A stretch of DNA of 64,000 bases from Lactuca virosa (lineage: Eukaryota > Streptophyta > Magnoliopsida > Asterales > Asteraceae), in contig CAKMRJ010005634.1 of the NCBI GenBank assembly GCA_928212115.1, positions 178,664,068 through 178,728,067 on the forward strand. Reading direction: 5' to 3'. The translations under genes were made by a program, and so were the position numbers. Shown here piece by piece: positions 20,971 to 32,512 of this stretch. The notes under the pieces were generated by a model, which made no database searches, had not been told where the DNA came from, and saw only the letters and a program-made list of their open reading frames with translations. Positions within the stretch are counted from its first letter, which is position 1, and each line of letters starts with the position of its first letter.

Positions 20971-21345
20971 TGTAACACCGTAAATTTTCAAAAAAAAAAT
21001 TTCATTTTAAAAACCACATAATTCTCAACATCACATTTCAAAAACCACAATTGTCAAATTGTCAAAAACACATATTCATAAATTGTTTGATATAATCTAG
21101 GATCCTCAAATCAAAACTCCATCTTGTGTGTACAATCAAGCAGGTACCTTCCCGCGATCCTGAGAAGTACCTGAAACACATATCACACAACACTGTAAGC
21201 ACAAAGCCTAATGAGTTCCCCAAAATACGACATGCACAAATAATAAGCCTCTCATGGATCTAGCTCGTCATGGACCCTCCCGGTCCTGCGTCCCAGTGAG
21301 AACCCTCCGGTCTCACGGCTCGGTGTGGACCCTCCGGTCATGTGT
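20971..21345 (-). repeat. 3' LTR of C, left part
   Basis: It starts TGTAACACCGTAAATTTTC, as in the 5' LTR at 36228 (there TTTAACACC). It carries the first units of the hairpin array before being interrupted at TGTGT 21341-21345, the left TSD copy of B. Confidence 0.9.
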
Positions 21346-21725
21346 TGTAACATACACGTTTTGAAATCGTGTTATGTAATTCGAAAAGTTAATAATATTA
21401 TGTGAAATTGAGTGTTGAGTTCTAACAGATAGTTCTTACTAGAAATGAAGTAAAACTATGTTTAGAATCACTCATAAAATGTTGGAAGTCTTATGAGATT
21501 CCAATTAAAAGCCAAATAGTGAAATTTAGCGAAAATATAAAATTTGAAATAAGTAAAGTTTTATTATTGAAAGTTGTAGATAATCTCGTTAGAAACACGT
21601 AGGCGAAAACCTCGTCGAAATCCGAGTGCATATAAAGAACGTCAAAAACAGAGCTCGTATGAGCAAGTTATGGATTTTACAAGATTTGGCACAATTTTCG
21701 AGAAAAATCGCATGAATAGTGATTG

Positions 21726-21860
21726 CCACGTCACCCTCGCTCCGAGATGGCCACGTGTCCGAAGCTGCTGCGTGGCATGTCCGAAAAGCGACGTGTGTCG
21801 CACAGGTGTCCGAAGAAAGCCATGTGATCCGCACATGAAACCCACGTGATCCGACCCGCG
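21726..21860 (+). promoter_or_regulatory. ACGTG-rich upstream region of the B LTR
   Basis: Clustered GCCACGTCAC, GGCCACGTGTCC (21749-21760), GCGACGTGTGTCGC and CCCACGTGATCC. CACGTGTC-type sequences are the G-box/ABRE sites bound by plant bZIP factors. They lie 150-280 bp upstream of the TATA box. The copy in the 3' LTR is near 28094-28220. Confidence 0.6.
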
Positions 21861-22008
21861 TGTAGGCTACTGATTCGACCGAGGAGGAGGCCCAATCCGA
21901 AGCGAGCATGTGTCCGAAACGAGCCTCGCCCTGCTGACAGCTGGTCCGAGCCTCGCATGCGAGCCTCTCGCTTCCCAGCCTCGGATCCGAAGCTCCGGAT
22001 CTCCTCCC

Positions 22009-22018
22009 CTATAAATAG
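22009..22018 (+). promoter_or_regulatory. TATA box of the B 5' LTR
   Basis: CTATAAATAG after a C-rich stretch; the identical box is in the 3' LTR at 28377-28386. Confidence 0.75.
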
Positions 22019-22300
22019 TGGCCTTGCGAGACTTCCCGGCTAACTTTGGAAATTTCACACTTTTTCACCCTTTTTCAATATTTTTACTATCCCGACATCC
22101 CCCGAAGCCCCGGTACTTATTCCAAAGCCCGAAACGTGCCCCAAGATTCCCAAGAAGCCCGAAAAATTTATTTTTTTCGGTTTCGAAGCTCTACCTTCGC
22201 AGAGCCTGGTTTTCAAGAAAACTCCCGGTTTTCAACGACGAAAGTCATATTTAGAGTCGAAGTGCTGCCCAAATTATTATTTTGACTCCCGGTTAATTCA

Positions 22301-22308
22301 CGGTGAGT
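22301..22308 (+). promoter_or_regulatory. Splice-donor-like site in the B LTR
   Basis: CG|GTGAGT, 284 nt after the TATA box; repeated in the 3' LTR at 28649-28656. No acceptor could be assigned because gag is destroyed. Confidence 0.4.
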
Positions 22309-22422
22309 TTAATATGTAGAAACAATTGTATGTTATGTGTTATATGTGTTATGTGCTTTTCCATGTTATCATCTCGAGTTGTTGTATCCGCTATTTTTAT
22401 AGCAAGGCTGTACCTCTGACTT

Positions 22423-22498
22423 GAAGTGTATGACATAGGCATCACTTGGGTATTGGTATGAACCGTTGACCATGAAGTGTATGACATAGGCATCACTT
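22423..22498 (+). repeat. 51-bp tandem duplication in the B LTR
   Basis: GAAGTGTATGACATAGGCAT occurs at 22423 and again at 22474, followed by CACTT both times. Both units are also present in the 3' LTR (near 28770 and 28821), so the duplication predates this insertion. Confidence 0.8.
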
Positions 22499-23280
22499 TG
22501 GCTTCGGTAGAATGTTATTCCTGAGTATTTTCCCGTGTTATTTTTATTTTTGCTATTTATGATAGCAAAGCTATACCTTTGACCATGTGATCAGTTTAAG
22601 AACTCAGATTCACAATGGTACTGGTATGTAGCCTCTGGCCATGTAGAGCATGTCCCCCAGTAAGTGAATGACTCTATTCTATGACATTGGCATATGGTTA
22701 GACAGGGCGTGAAAACCTGAAATCTACCTTAATGTTAATCAGAAATTGTTTGTCTTCAGTGCCATTTGGGCCGAAGCGTTATTGATGTTTATCAAGTATA
22801 GAAATTGTTATATCTCATTGATCGTATATCTTTGAATCGAGTCAGTGATTGATATGGAAAGCTTATCACATTATGCCTTTGTTGTTCGTTGCTCCTATTT
22901 GCTTCTGCCATATTGGTATATATATGGCATAACGTTATATTGTATCTATTATTGAACTCACTAAGCGTTATCGCTTACCCTTCCCAATGTTTTAACATAA
23001 TGCAGGGAATAAGCACCCAGTATAGTTGGAAGACTTAGAATAGTTGTAATATTTTTTTTGTATTTTGGTTTAGGTTGTATATATTTACAATATACTGGGT
23101 AGGTATGTAAAATCTCAAAACATAGTCGGTTTGTATCCAATCTTTTGTAATGACTTTATCAATGTAAAAATATTGTTGTATGAATATGCATGTAGCATGT
23201 TTTGGAGTAACTATATTGTCAAGTATGAAAGTTTGGGTCTTTCCGAAATATGAAAGTATAGAAAGGGGTCCTTTCAATCA

Positions 23281-23292
23281 TGGTATCAGAGC
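23281..23292 (+). promoter_or_regulatory. Primer-binding site of B
   Basis: TGGTATCAGAGC, a perfect match to the initiator-Met tRNA complement, 4 nt after the LTR. An intact PBS on an element without pol fits mobilisation in trans. Confidence 0.95.
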
Positions 23293-25369
23293 AGTGGTTT
23301 AAGTGAACTAAATTCCATGGATTGGTATTTAGACTTAAACTATTGGAAGTTCAATATATGAACTGAATCATTGTAAATATATGGATACAAACCATAGGAA
23401 ACACTTAAGTGGGGTATTGGGTAGTGATAAACCCTAGTATTCTAAGATATTAAGTTACTTCAAAAATTTTAGAGAATTAGTATATATGAACTAGGAATTT
23501 TGAGAATTTCTAGATTTAAACATGAATTGTTAAGTGAAGATGATACAACATGTATCTGGTATATTTTAGGTTGAATACCTAATGGGGTAAGCACTAGAAT
23601 ATTAAGAGGAGATATGCCTTATATTCTATTAAATGCTAAATGATAAGTAAATATAGCATGCATTAGGTTTCATACCTATATTGCTATTATTTGAGAAAGT
23701 TTAAGGTCTGTTGCCGACCTTGGTTTAGAAAATTTTATGTTTAGAATTCTAAGAATTTTCGTAATAGAATTTACATGAAATTTTTCGAAGTAATAAAGAT
23801 ACTTATGATAATTGATATTGATAAGTTTATTGATAAACGATCGAAGGATATCGTGAAATAATAAATATGAAGTGTAATCGTAAATAGTGTATTAATACCA
23901 ACAGAGTGGTATTATGCATTTAAAATATGTAAGATAATATAATAACATCTTTGGAAGAAAGATCTGCGTTTGAAATACATTTGGATAAGATAAATGTTTT
24001 GGCATAACCGATGAAGTTGTTCCACCGCTGTCCAGATTAAAGCAGTGATTGTTTATAGAGTCGGAAGAACCGAGGGTGGTGATAAATACTTTAACAGTAT
24101 TGAAATTAATATAGTACAAGATTTAGAAGAATTAAATGAAGATCAAAGGAAAGGCTAATGAAGTTTTTAGACTTATTAGGCCAAGACTTTGTGATGAAGT
24201 ATGTAGTTCGAGTAGTAACCCTATATAGGATGCTCAGACTTAGTATTTAATAATACTGAGTGATGATTGACTTCTATCACATCCTTATGGAAGTTCCATT
24301 GTGTGTTAAGCCGACTTTAACATACAAGATTGGGATAGTGAAATAGGTTATTTGGTTGTGAAAAGGCTGAGTGGCTTACTTGTTAGAGTAAGATAGAGTA
24401 TTTAGTTGAAGAAGATATACAATCATATTATTGTATGAGAAGAAATGTTGTAGTTAGAAATAACAGAGAATCAAGTTGAAGCTAGTAGAGCTTGCTGAGA
24501 TGCATCTATAATGCAGACTTCTTAGGATAGACTCCTATGAAGCAGACTTAAAAGATATAACCATGAGAAGAAGACTTACTCAGATACAGGAATGACGATG
24601 TCATGAAAGGATAATGAAACCAACAAATATGCATGATGGTTTGCATGAGTTAGATGATGATGTAAGTAGTTGGAGACTAATTGTCTTTACACTGCTAGAG
24701 GAAATTTTGGGTGTAGTATGTCTTACAGAGTAGACACTACCCGAGAAAGAATTTATATGAAGAAATGGAAGTAAAATTTCTATCGACCTATGGAAAAGTA
24801 TTAGGATATATTAAATCGAGCATATGCATGAGAAGAATTTTAGAAGGCGAGTATAATTAATCCAATATATGTTTGATAGAAACGCGAAAACCCTAGTTGA
24901 GTCTAGGAGAAATTGTTGTATGTATTTGTTCGAACACACTCATGTGTGAAAAATTTGCTTTGTGAAAATTTTGAATGGTGACTTGGGAACTGCGAGACAA
25001 TACTTGGGACGAGTATGAGTAGGTGTGAATAGTAATAGAGGCCTATACTACTGGAAGCACAGGACTCACGCTTGGATCAGGAAAAGTCACAAGGTTACCA
25101 AGAAGCTAGTAAATGATTCCGTTTTATTCATGTGTGTCGTTACCTTCGTTTCGGTAATGACTAAGAAGATAATTATCGTTTAAATCTTAATGTCATAAAG
25201 AATCGAGTCCGATTAGTATAAATCCGCGAAAGGAGTTGATTGGTTCAGAGAACCATGTCTTATATAGTGACGAAACTTCAGTAGGAATACTGAAGAAGTA
25301 AATGGTCGAGGTAGTCGATAGAAATATAACGATCTTCATTAAAGGATTGAGCAATCATTAGCCAGAGAT
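23293..25369 (+). other. Non-coding leader/interior of B
   Basis: About 2 kb without any domain I can recognise; stop codons occur in all frames. A leader hairpin is possible at 23308-23332 (CTAAAT/ATTTAG around a loop containing TCCATGGA). The left part could be decayed gag. Confidence 0.5.
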
Positions 25370-26308
25370 GTGACTAGCTATGTGGTGTTACTGGCCACAA
25401 GAAATGTTTCTGCCCTACTCTTACTAGTCAAATGACGGGGAGTCAAGTTTCCGTTCAACAATCAAAGAGTACTCCAACTAAAAAGGAGGAGGTGCCAAAA
25501 GCTAAAAGATGTATATGTCCGAAAGCACGAATTAGAGATACGTGGTGCTATTCTTTCTATTCCGAAGCATCCACGTGTTGATCAAACTCTTTTTGTTTTC
25601 TTTTTTCCATCAGCTTGATTTATTCGATCTGATTCTAATATAAGAGTTTGGTTCGTTATGTGTCTTGTGTGTTATAAATACAAATGTCATTAGAATAAAA
25701 CCATTCGAGTTGCTGTTATAGCAAAAGTAAAGACCTTATCTTGGGTTTAGTCTATAAACCAAGAAGGAGCAGGAGTCTGCAATGAGAATTGAGTTTTAAC
25801 TCAAAGATTAGGATCGAAAGCCCAATAGAGAATGATAAGCAGGTGCAGGTTTGAGCACCGCTAGTAATTAAGAAGTTTGAAGAGTTTGACAATCGCTTGG
25901 CAAACCAAAAGTTAAATAGCCTACATTTTAGATTAGCACAGAGGAAGTAAGTTAGGACTCGAATGTTGTGACTAGTAATTTTCTCGTAAGCTTTAGATCT
26001 TCTGACATCTTATTTGATTATGATGCCTCAGATTCTTTCGTGCATTATAAATTCGCACATTCTTTTCAAATTTCTTGTTACGCAATTGTCCAATCATTTC
26101 ATATAGATAACATAGGAAATATATTATTACTTGCTGATAAAGTCTACAGAGATAGTGTTATAGGAATTGAAAGTTATAATCTTCCTGCTAACCTAATTCC
26201 TATCTTTGATATTATTCTCGACATGGATTGGTTGTTAAAGAACTACGCAGATCTCTTGTGCTACGAAGAGATGATATGCATCCCTATCGAAAGGGAAGAT
26301 TCTATTTA
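25370..26308 (+). pseudogene. gag zinc knuckle and protease remnant of B
   Basis: A decayed CCHC knuckle (CGVTGHKKC, then FCP) at about 25372-25425 with an in-frame TAG. After about 500 nt without a clear domain, the protease appears from about 25920: ILFDYDASDSF (the catalytic DSGA has become DYDA) and IILDMDWLLKNYADLL near 26214. It is clearly inactive: the protease Asp is followed by Tyr-Asp instead of Ser-Gly. Confidence 0.8.
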
Positions 26309-26341
26309 GGTCTATGGTGAAAATAATAAATTTCTTTCTTA

Positions 26342-27213
26342 AACAAAACTCGTAAATTTATGTCGAAGGGAGATTCTACTTATCCGGCTTATACAGTTAA
26401 TACCTTGAAAGAGGAGAAGAAAACTGTGAATGATAGCCTTTGGATAATTATCGACCGGCTGAATAAGAGTGCATATTTCCTCGCCATATGTACAACGGTT
26501 CTAATGGAGAAATACGCACAATCTTATATAGACGAAATTGTGACGAGACATGGTGTGCCACTAAAGATTATTTCCGATCGTGATACGCGCTTCACTTCTC
26601 ACTTCTGGGCGAGTATGAAAAGTGAACTGGGACCTCGAGTTACTCCCAACACAACTTATCATCCCCAGACAGATGGTTAGACGGAGAGAACAATCCAAGC
26701 AGTAGAAGATATGCTTCGTGCATATGTCTTAGAGTTCGGTAGTAAATGTGGACACCCTTATGTTGGCATAATGTAGGACATAAAATCCTTGGTGGTCCTG
26801 AAATGATTCAAGACACCACTGATAAGATTCAAATTATACGAGAAAGAATGAAAGTAGCCAAGGATCGACAAAAAGACCAGTGTAGAAATGGAGGAGACGA
26901 TCCATAGAATTCCAAGTGGGTGATACTGAAGGTAACCCCGTGGAAAGGTATTATGAAATTTGAGAAGAAAAGGAGATTGAGTCCTAGATTTATTGGACTT
27001 TTCAAAATTATCTAACAAGCATACCGCTTGGAATTGCCTGAAGATTTGGCAGGTATTCATGATGTATTTCAGGTAAGATATCTACGTAAATGCTTGAGCA
27101 TATATGATGAAACGGTTCCATTATCCAAGGTGAAACGCGATAATAAATTTATACTTAGGGAAAATAAGAATGAGATAAGAGCGAAATATCCTCATTTGTC
27201 CAAATCGTTGTGA
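26342..27213 (+). pseudogene. Integrase remnant of B
   Basis: It starts directly in the DDE core about 40 nt after the protease frame ends, so RT, RNase H and the integrase zinc domain are deleted. It shows IIIDRLNKSAYF (first Asp), ISDRDTRFTSHFW (second Asp), YHPQTDG, TAG at 26678, ERTIQAVEDML (Glu), and the C-terminal DVFQVRYLRKCL and ETVPLSKV modules after frameshifts. Confidence 0.88.
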
Positions 27214-27233
27214 TTTCGGGGACGAAATCCTCA

Positions 27234-27248
27234 AAAGGAGGAGGTATT
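27234..27248 (+). promoter_or_regulatory. Polypurine tract of B
   Basis: AAAAGGAGGAGG followed by TATT, then the LTR start TGTAACATAC. It is preceded by GGGGACGAAATCC, a sequence typical just before the 3' LTR of this element type. Confidence 0.75.
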
Positions 27249-29628
27249 TGTAACATACACGTTTTGAAATCGTGTTATGTAATTCGAAAAGTTAATAATA
27301 TTATGTGAAATTGAGTGTTGAGTTCTAACAGATAGTTTTTACTATAAATGAAGTAAAACTATGTTTAGAATCACTCATAAAATGTTGGAAGTCTTATGAG
27401 ATTCCAATTAAAAGCCAAATAGTGAAATTTAGCAAAAAATATAAAATTTGAAATAAGTAAAGTTTTATTATTGAAAGTCGTAGAGAATCTCGTTAGAAAC
27501 ACGTAGGCGAAAACCTCGTCGAAATCCGAGTTATAACGAAGAAGTTATGACCAATCGAAGATCTGCGATAAAACCGGCACGGTGCCGAATGACGTAAAAA
27601 GTGAGTTTTTGATAAACTACTTTTTAGCCTTAGTGATCTAAATGAAAGTCATAGTATTTGTTAAACCGAGAAGTTCGATAAAAAGAACGCCAAAATCTGA
27701 CTTCGTATGAGGAAGTTATGATTTTTACAAGTTTCAGCTTAGCAGTAGACAACTAAAAACTCGAATTTTAGATCTAGTGATTTTTAGCTGACACAACCTA
27801 AACGAGAATCGAAGGTCTCGTTATTAGTAGTACAACGGTAAAAAGGCTGACGAAAACGGACGTCGGATGAACAAGTTATGAATTTTTAACGAATTTACCA
27901 GTCCCGGTGTGTTAAAAATAACAATATAAAAATAAAGTCAAAATTTTCCAACGAAGTCTAAATGAAAGTTGTAGTGCATAATCTTCTCTACGCGTGCATC
28001 TAAAGAACTTCAAAAACGGAGCTCGTATGAGAAAGTTATGGATTTTACAAGATTTGGCATAATTTTCGAGAAAAATCGCATTAATAGTGATTGCCACGTC
28101 ACCCTCGCTCGGAGCTGACCACGTGTCCGAAGCTGCTGCGTGGCATGTACGAGAAGAGACGTGTGTCACACAGGTGTCCGAAGAAAGCCATGTGATCCGC
28201 ACATGAAACCCACGTAATCCGACCCGCGTGTAGGCTTCTGATTCGACCGAGGAGGAGGCCCAATCCGAAGCGAGCATGTGTCCGAACCGAGCCTCGCCCT
28301 GCTGACAGCTGGTCCGAGCCTCGCATGCGAGCCTCTCGCTTCCCAGCCTCGGATCCGAAGCTCCGGATCTCCTCCCCTATAAATAGTGGCCTTGCGAGAC
28401 TTCCCGACTAACTTTGGAAATTTCACACTTTTTCACCCTTTTTCAATATTTTTACTATCCCGACATCCCCGGAAGCCCCGGTACTTATTCCAAAGCCCGA
28501 AACATGCTCCGAGATTCCCGAGAAGCCCGAAAAATTTATTTTTTCGGTTTCGAAGCTCTACCTTCGTAGAGCCCGGTTTTCAACGACGAAAGTCATATTT
28601 AGAGCCGAAGTGCTGCCCAAATTATTATTTTGACCCCCGGTTAATTCACGGTGAGTTTAATATGTAGAAACAATTGTATGTTATGTGTTATATGTGCTAT
28701 GTGTTTTTCCATGTTATCATCTCGAGTTGTTGTATCCGCTATTTTTATAGCAAGGCTGTACCTCTGACTTGAAGTGTATGACATAGGCATCACTTGGGTA
28801 TTGGTATGAACCGTTGACCATGAAGTGTATGACATAAGCATCACTTTGGCTTCGGTAGAATGTTATTCCTGAGTATTTTCCCGTGTTATTTTTATTTTTT
28901 TTATTTATGATAGCAAAGCTATACCTTTGACCATGTGATCAATTTAAGAACTCAGATTCACAGTGGTACTGGTATGTAGCCTCTGGCCATGTAGAGCATG
29001 TCCCCCAGTAAGTGAATGACTCTATTCTATGGCATTGGCATATGGTTAGACAGGGCGTGAAAACCTGAAATCTACCTTAATGTTAATCAGAAATTGTTTG
29101 TCTTCAGTGCCATTTGGGCCGAAGCGTTATTGATGTTTATCAAGTATAGAAATTGTTATATCTCATTGATTTAATATCTTTGAATCGAGTCATTGATTGA
29201 TATGGAAAGCTTATCACATTATGCCTTTGTTGTTCCTTGCTCCTATTTGCTTCTGCCATATTGGTATATATATATGGCATAACGTTATATTGTATCTATT
29301 ATTGAATTCACTAAGCGTTATCGCTTACCCCTCCCAATGTTTTAACATAATGCAGGCAATAAGCACCCAGTATAGTTGGAAGACTTAGAATAGTTGTAAT
29401 ATTATTTTTGTATTTTGGTTTAGGTTTGTATAGATTTACAATATCCTGGGTAGTCATGTAAAATCTCAAAACATAGTCGGTTTGTATCCAATCTTTTGTA
29501 ATGACTTTATCAATGTAAAAATATTGTTTTATGAATATGCATGTAGCAATGTTTTGGAGTAACTATATTGTCAAGTATGAAAGTTTGGGTCTTTCAGAAA
29601 TATGAAAGTATAGAAAGGGGTCTTTTCA
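27249..29628 (+). repeat. 3' LTR of B
   Basis: 2380 bp against 1931 bp for the 5' LTR; the extra block of about 430 bp (about 27535-27985) resembles part of the A2 LTR and is ancestral. It ends TCTTTTCA. TATA at 28377-28386. Confidence 0.92.
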
Positions 29629-31070
29629 TGTGTCTTAGTGAAGACCCTCCGGTCTCACAGCTTGGGTCGGACTCTCCAGTCCTGTATCTCAGTGGAGACC
29701 CTCCGGTCTCAACACTCAGTTTGGACCCTCCGGTCCTATCTCAGTAATGAATAGAATAATATTGCATATATCACAAAGACAATATGCATAATATCACATA
29801 ACTTAATATAAGCACACAGGACCCTCCGGTCGATAACTCAAATAAGACCCTCCGGTCACACAGCATTACCACTCAGGTAAGTATAGTGAGAAGACTCACC
29901 TCGTAAGTAAACAAGTACATCTAGCACCCCACGAACAGTCTAAACTCCGCCTACATAATAGAAGTATCTCTACTCAACAATCTGTAATAACCACCAGGCT
30001 AATTCTACCACTAGGTCCCAAAAGGGTGAAAAGACCATTTTACCCCTCCATGATCTCCAAAATCCACTATTGAGGAAACCATAAAAGTCAATGGAGGTCA
30101 ACACTTGAGTCAGCAGTCCTTGTTGACCCAAATTGGCGAGTGCACCTATGTGACTCGCGAGTTCCTCCTGTCCTTAGAAAATCGGGAAAATCCCAACTCA
30201 ACTCGTCCGTTTGTCTCACCAACTCGTCGAGTTGTAGCGTGTTCAGACTATCGGGGAAACCCTTTCTGACTCGTCGAGTTGGCTCATGCACTCGTCGAGT
30301 CCCTCTAGACCAATTCTCATTTCGACGATTCTAAGTAGAAATAATGTCCCAAACTCTAGATCTATCCTCCCAAGGCTGAAATACCACGTAAAGCTGCAAG
30401 CTTTACGTCCATGCATGAAATTTAGGGCTCAAAATGCCATAATAAGCTCTATATGGTGTCTAATGCATAAAAGCTTGTCTCTAGCTTGATAAAGCTTGGA
30501 TCTTTGGACTCAAGGGACCTCCTTCGGTCCAGAGCTGATGTCTCAACCTCATGCCACGCTCAAATGAATCAATACCCAAAAGATGGATGGGAGAAAGCCC
30601 TAAAACTCCTTAGAAAGAGATCTAACAAAAGAAATGATCAAAGTGGTAGCTTTTTACCTCCAAACTGAAGATAGCACCGAAAAACTCTTGATCCAAAAGC
30701 CTCTTCTCGTTCCAAGCCTTGATGCTCTTCACCCCCCTTCCAAATGTGCACTAGAACACTCAAAGTTAGCTTCTCTCTCTCTCTTTGTCTCTATCTCTCT
30801 CTCACAAATGGATACACACGATTAGGGTTTCTTACAGAGGGTTGGGATGATAAGGGAGGCGGAAATGAGGGCTTAAGGTTCTTTAAATAGGACACAAACC
30901 CTAAGAATTTTGGTTTTCTCAACCAGTTCCTACTCGTCGAGTAGACTCTAAAAGTTCTGCGGCTATCTCAAACTCTACTCGACGAGTTGTGGCCTCCAAC
31001 TCGTCGAGTTCCCTTTTCAAAATGATTATATAAATAATTAAATAATATACCTGGTACTTGGGATGTTACA
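29629..31070 (-). repeat. 3' LTR of C, right part
   Basis: It starts with the right TSD copy TGTGT (29629-29633) and continues the hairpin array (29640-29870), splice-donor-like GTGAGT (29899-29894 on minus), a palindrome cluster (30130-30305), a TATA-like box (30883-30893) and TATA-upstream palindromes (30927-31015). It ends GGATGTTACA before the polypurine tract. Confidence 0.9.
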
Positions 31071-32512
31071 ATTCTCCCCCACTAGAATCATACTTCGCCC
31101 TCAAAGTCATCCTCCAGAAACAACTCGGGGTACTGCTCTCGCATCTCGGTCTCCGGCTCCCAAGTCCACTCGGATGCCTTCCGATGCAGCCACTAAAAAC
31201 CGAACCAAAGGCACCTCTTTGTTCCTTAATACCTTCACCTTCCTATCCAATATCGCTACCGGCTTCTCAATGTAATTCAGGCGCTCATAAACCTGAATGT
31301 CCTCCAAGGGGACCACCGCCGTCTAATCTGCTACACACTTCCTTAGTTGGGACACATGGAAGGTGTTATGAATCTGACTCAACTCCGCAGGCAGCTCCAA
31401 CCGATAGGCTACCTTACCTACTCAAGCGATCGCTTTGAAAGGATCGATGTACCTAGGGCCCAACTTACCCCGCTTCCTGATTCGGATCACCCGTTTCCAT
31501 GGGGATACCTTCAGGCGGACAAAATCTCCGACCTAAAACTCCAGCTCTGAACGGCGCCAATCGGCATAACTCTTCTGACGACTCTGGGCCGTCAGTAACC
31601 TCTGTCTAACATGCTGGATCTGCTCTGTCATCTTGAGCACTATCTCAGTGCTCCCCATCACTCTCTGCCCTACCTCTCCCCAACAGATGGGAGTCCGACA
31701 CCTCCTCCCATATAAGAGCTCAAAGGGAGGCATACCAATACTGGAATGATGGCTGTTGTTGTATGAAAACTCAGCCAAAGGAAAGTAACTGTCCCAACTT
31801 CCTCCGAAGTCCATAACACATGCACGCAACATGTCCTCGAGCGTCTGAATCGTCCGCTCGCTCTGCCCGTCGGTCTGTGGGTGGTGCGGTGGTGAAATGC
31901 AACCGGGTGCCCAACTCCTTATGAAATTTCTTCTAGAACCTGGAAGAAAAACGCACATCGCGATCTGACACTATCGATGTTGGCACCCCCTTGTCGTGCC
32001 ACTACCTCTCGCACGTAGATCTCAGCCAACTTCTCCGCCGAAGAGCTCTCACTAATAGCCAGAAAATGGGCACTCTTCGTCAACCGGTCTACAATCACCC
32101 ATATCGCATCGACACCTCGCACGGGCCTCAGTAATTTGGTGATAAAATCCATGGAAATATGTTCCCACTTCCACTAGGGAACCTCTAAAGGATGCAACAT
32201 GCCATGTGGACGCTGGTGCTCCACCTTGACCTGACGACATGTCAAGCATCTCTCGACTACCCATGCCACATCCCTCTTCATACAGGGCCACCAATAATCC
32301 CTTTTTAAGTCCAACTACATCTCGGTGGCTCCCGAATGGATCGAGAATCTCCATCTGTGGGCTTCCTCCATCAAAATACTCCGAGCTCCACCCGTATACG
32401 GCAACCAGATCCGCCCATGACAAGTCATAAGCCCACAACTATCAGTCTCAAATTTAGAAATCTGCCCAATCACCCTCTCTCTCTTCCGGTTCTCTGGTCT
32501 CACGACCTCCAC
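31071..32512 (-). pseudogene. Polypurine tract and integrase of C
   Basis: On minus: a zinc domain with HRWRFSIHSG and CLTCRQVK, then the DDE core with MDFITKLLRP, VIVDRLTKSAHF (Asp), a frameshift around the second Asp (near 31965), TDGQSERTIQTLEDM (Glu), CRTPICWGEVGQRVMGS, a stop at about 31533, then PLEDIQVYERLNY and KVLRNKEVPLV (chromodomain-like start). The polypurine tract (ATTCTCCCCCACTAG on plus) is at 31071-31086. Confidence 0.9.

Larger units (their letters stand above)
21346..23276 (+). repeat. 5' LTR of B
   Basis: Edges TGTAACATACAC and CCTTTCA. It lacks about 430 bp present in the 3' LTR: after CGAAATCCGAG (near 21628) it jumps to the TGCATATAAAGAACG region. It contains G-box/ABRE-like sites, a TATA box at 22009-22018, a splice-donor-like site at 22301-22308 and a 51-bp tandem duplication at 22423-22498. 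Confidence 0.92.
21346..29628 (+). mobile_element. Non-autonomous Ty3/gypsy element B
   Basis: LTR 21346-23276, PBS 23281, a decayed interior of about 4 kb, polypurine tract, LTR 27249-29628, flanked by the 5-bp TSD TGTGT (21341-21345 and 29629-29633). The interior keeps a zinc knuckle, protease and integrase traces but has no RT or RNase H. The LTRs differ by only a few percent by eye outside one deletion, so B inserted long after its pol was already damaged and must have been mobilised in trans. Confidence 0.92.

Noticed and set aside
21589..22285. Several 60-106-codon frames in the B LTR
   Set aside because: They lie in LTR promoter sequence, differ between the two LTRs and have no domains.
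23308..23332. Dimer-type hairpin in the B leader
   Set aside because: The stem of 6 bp closes a 13-nt loop, not the 9-nt geometry seen in A and C/D; kept only as a note.
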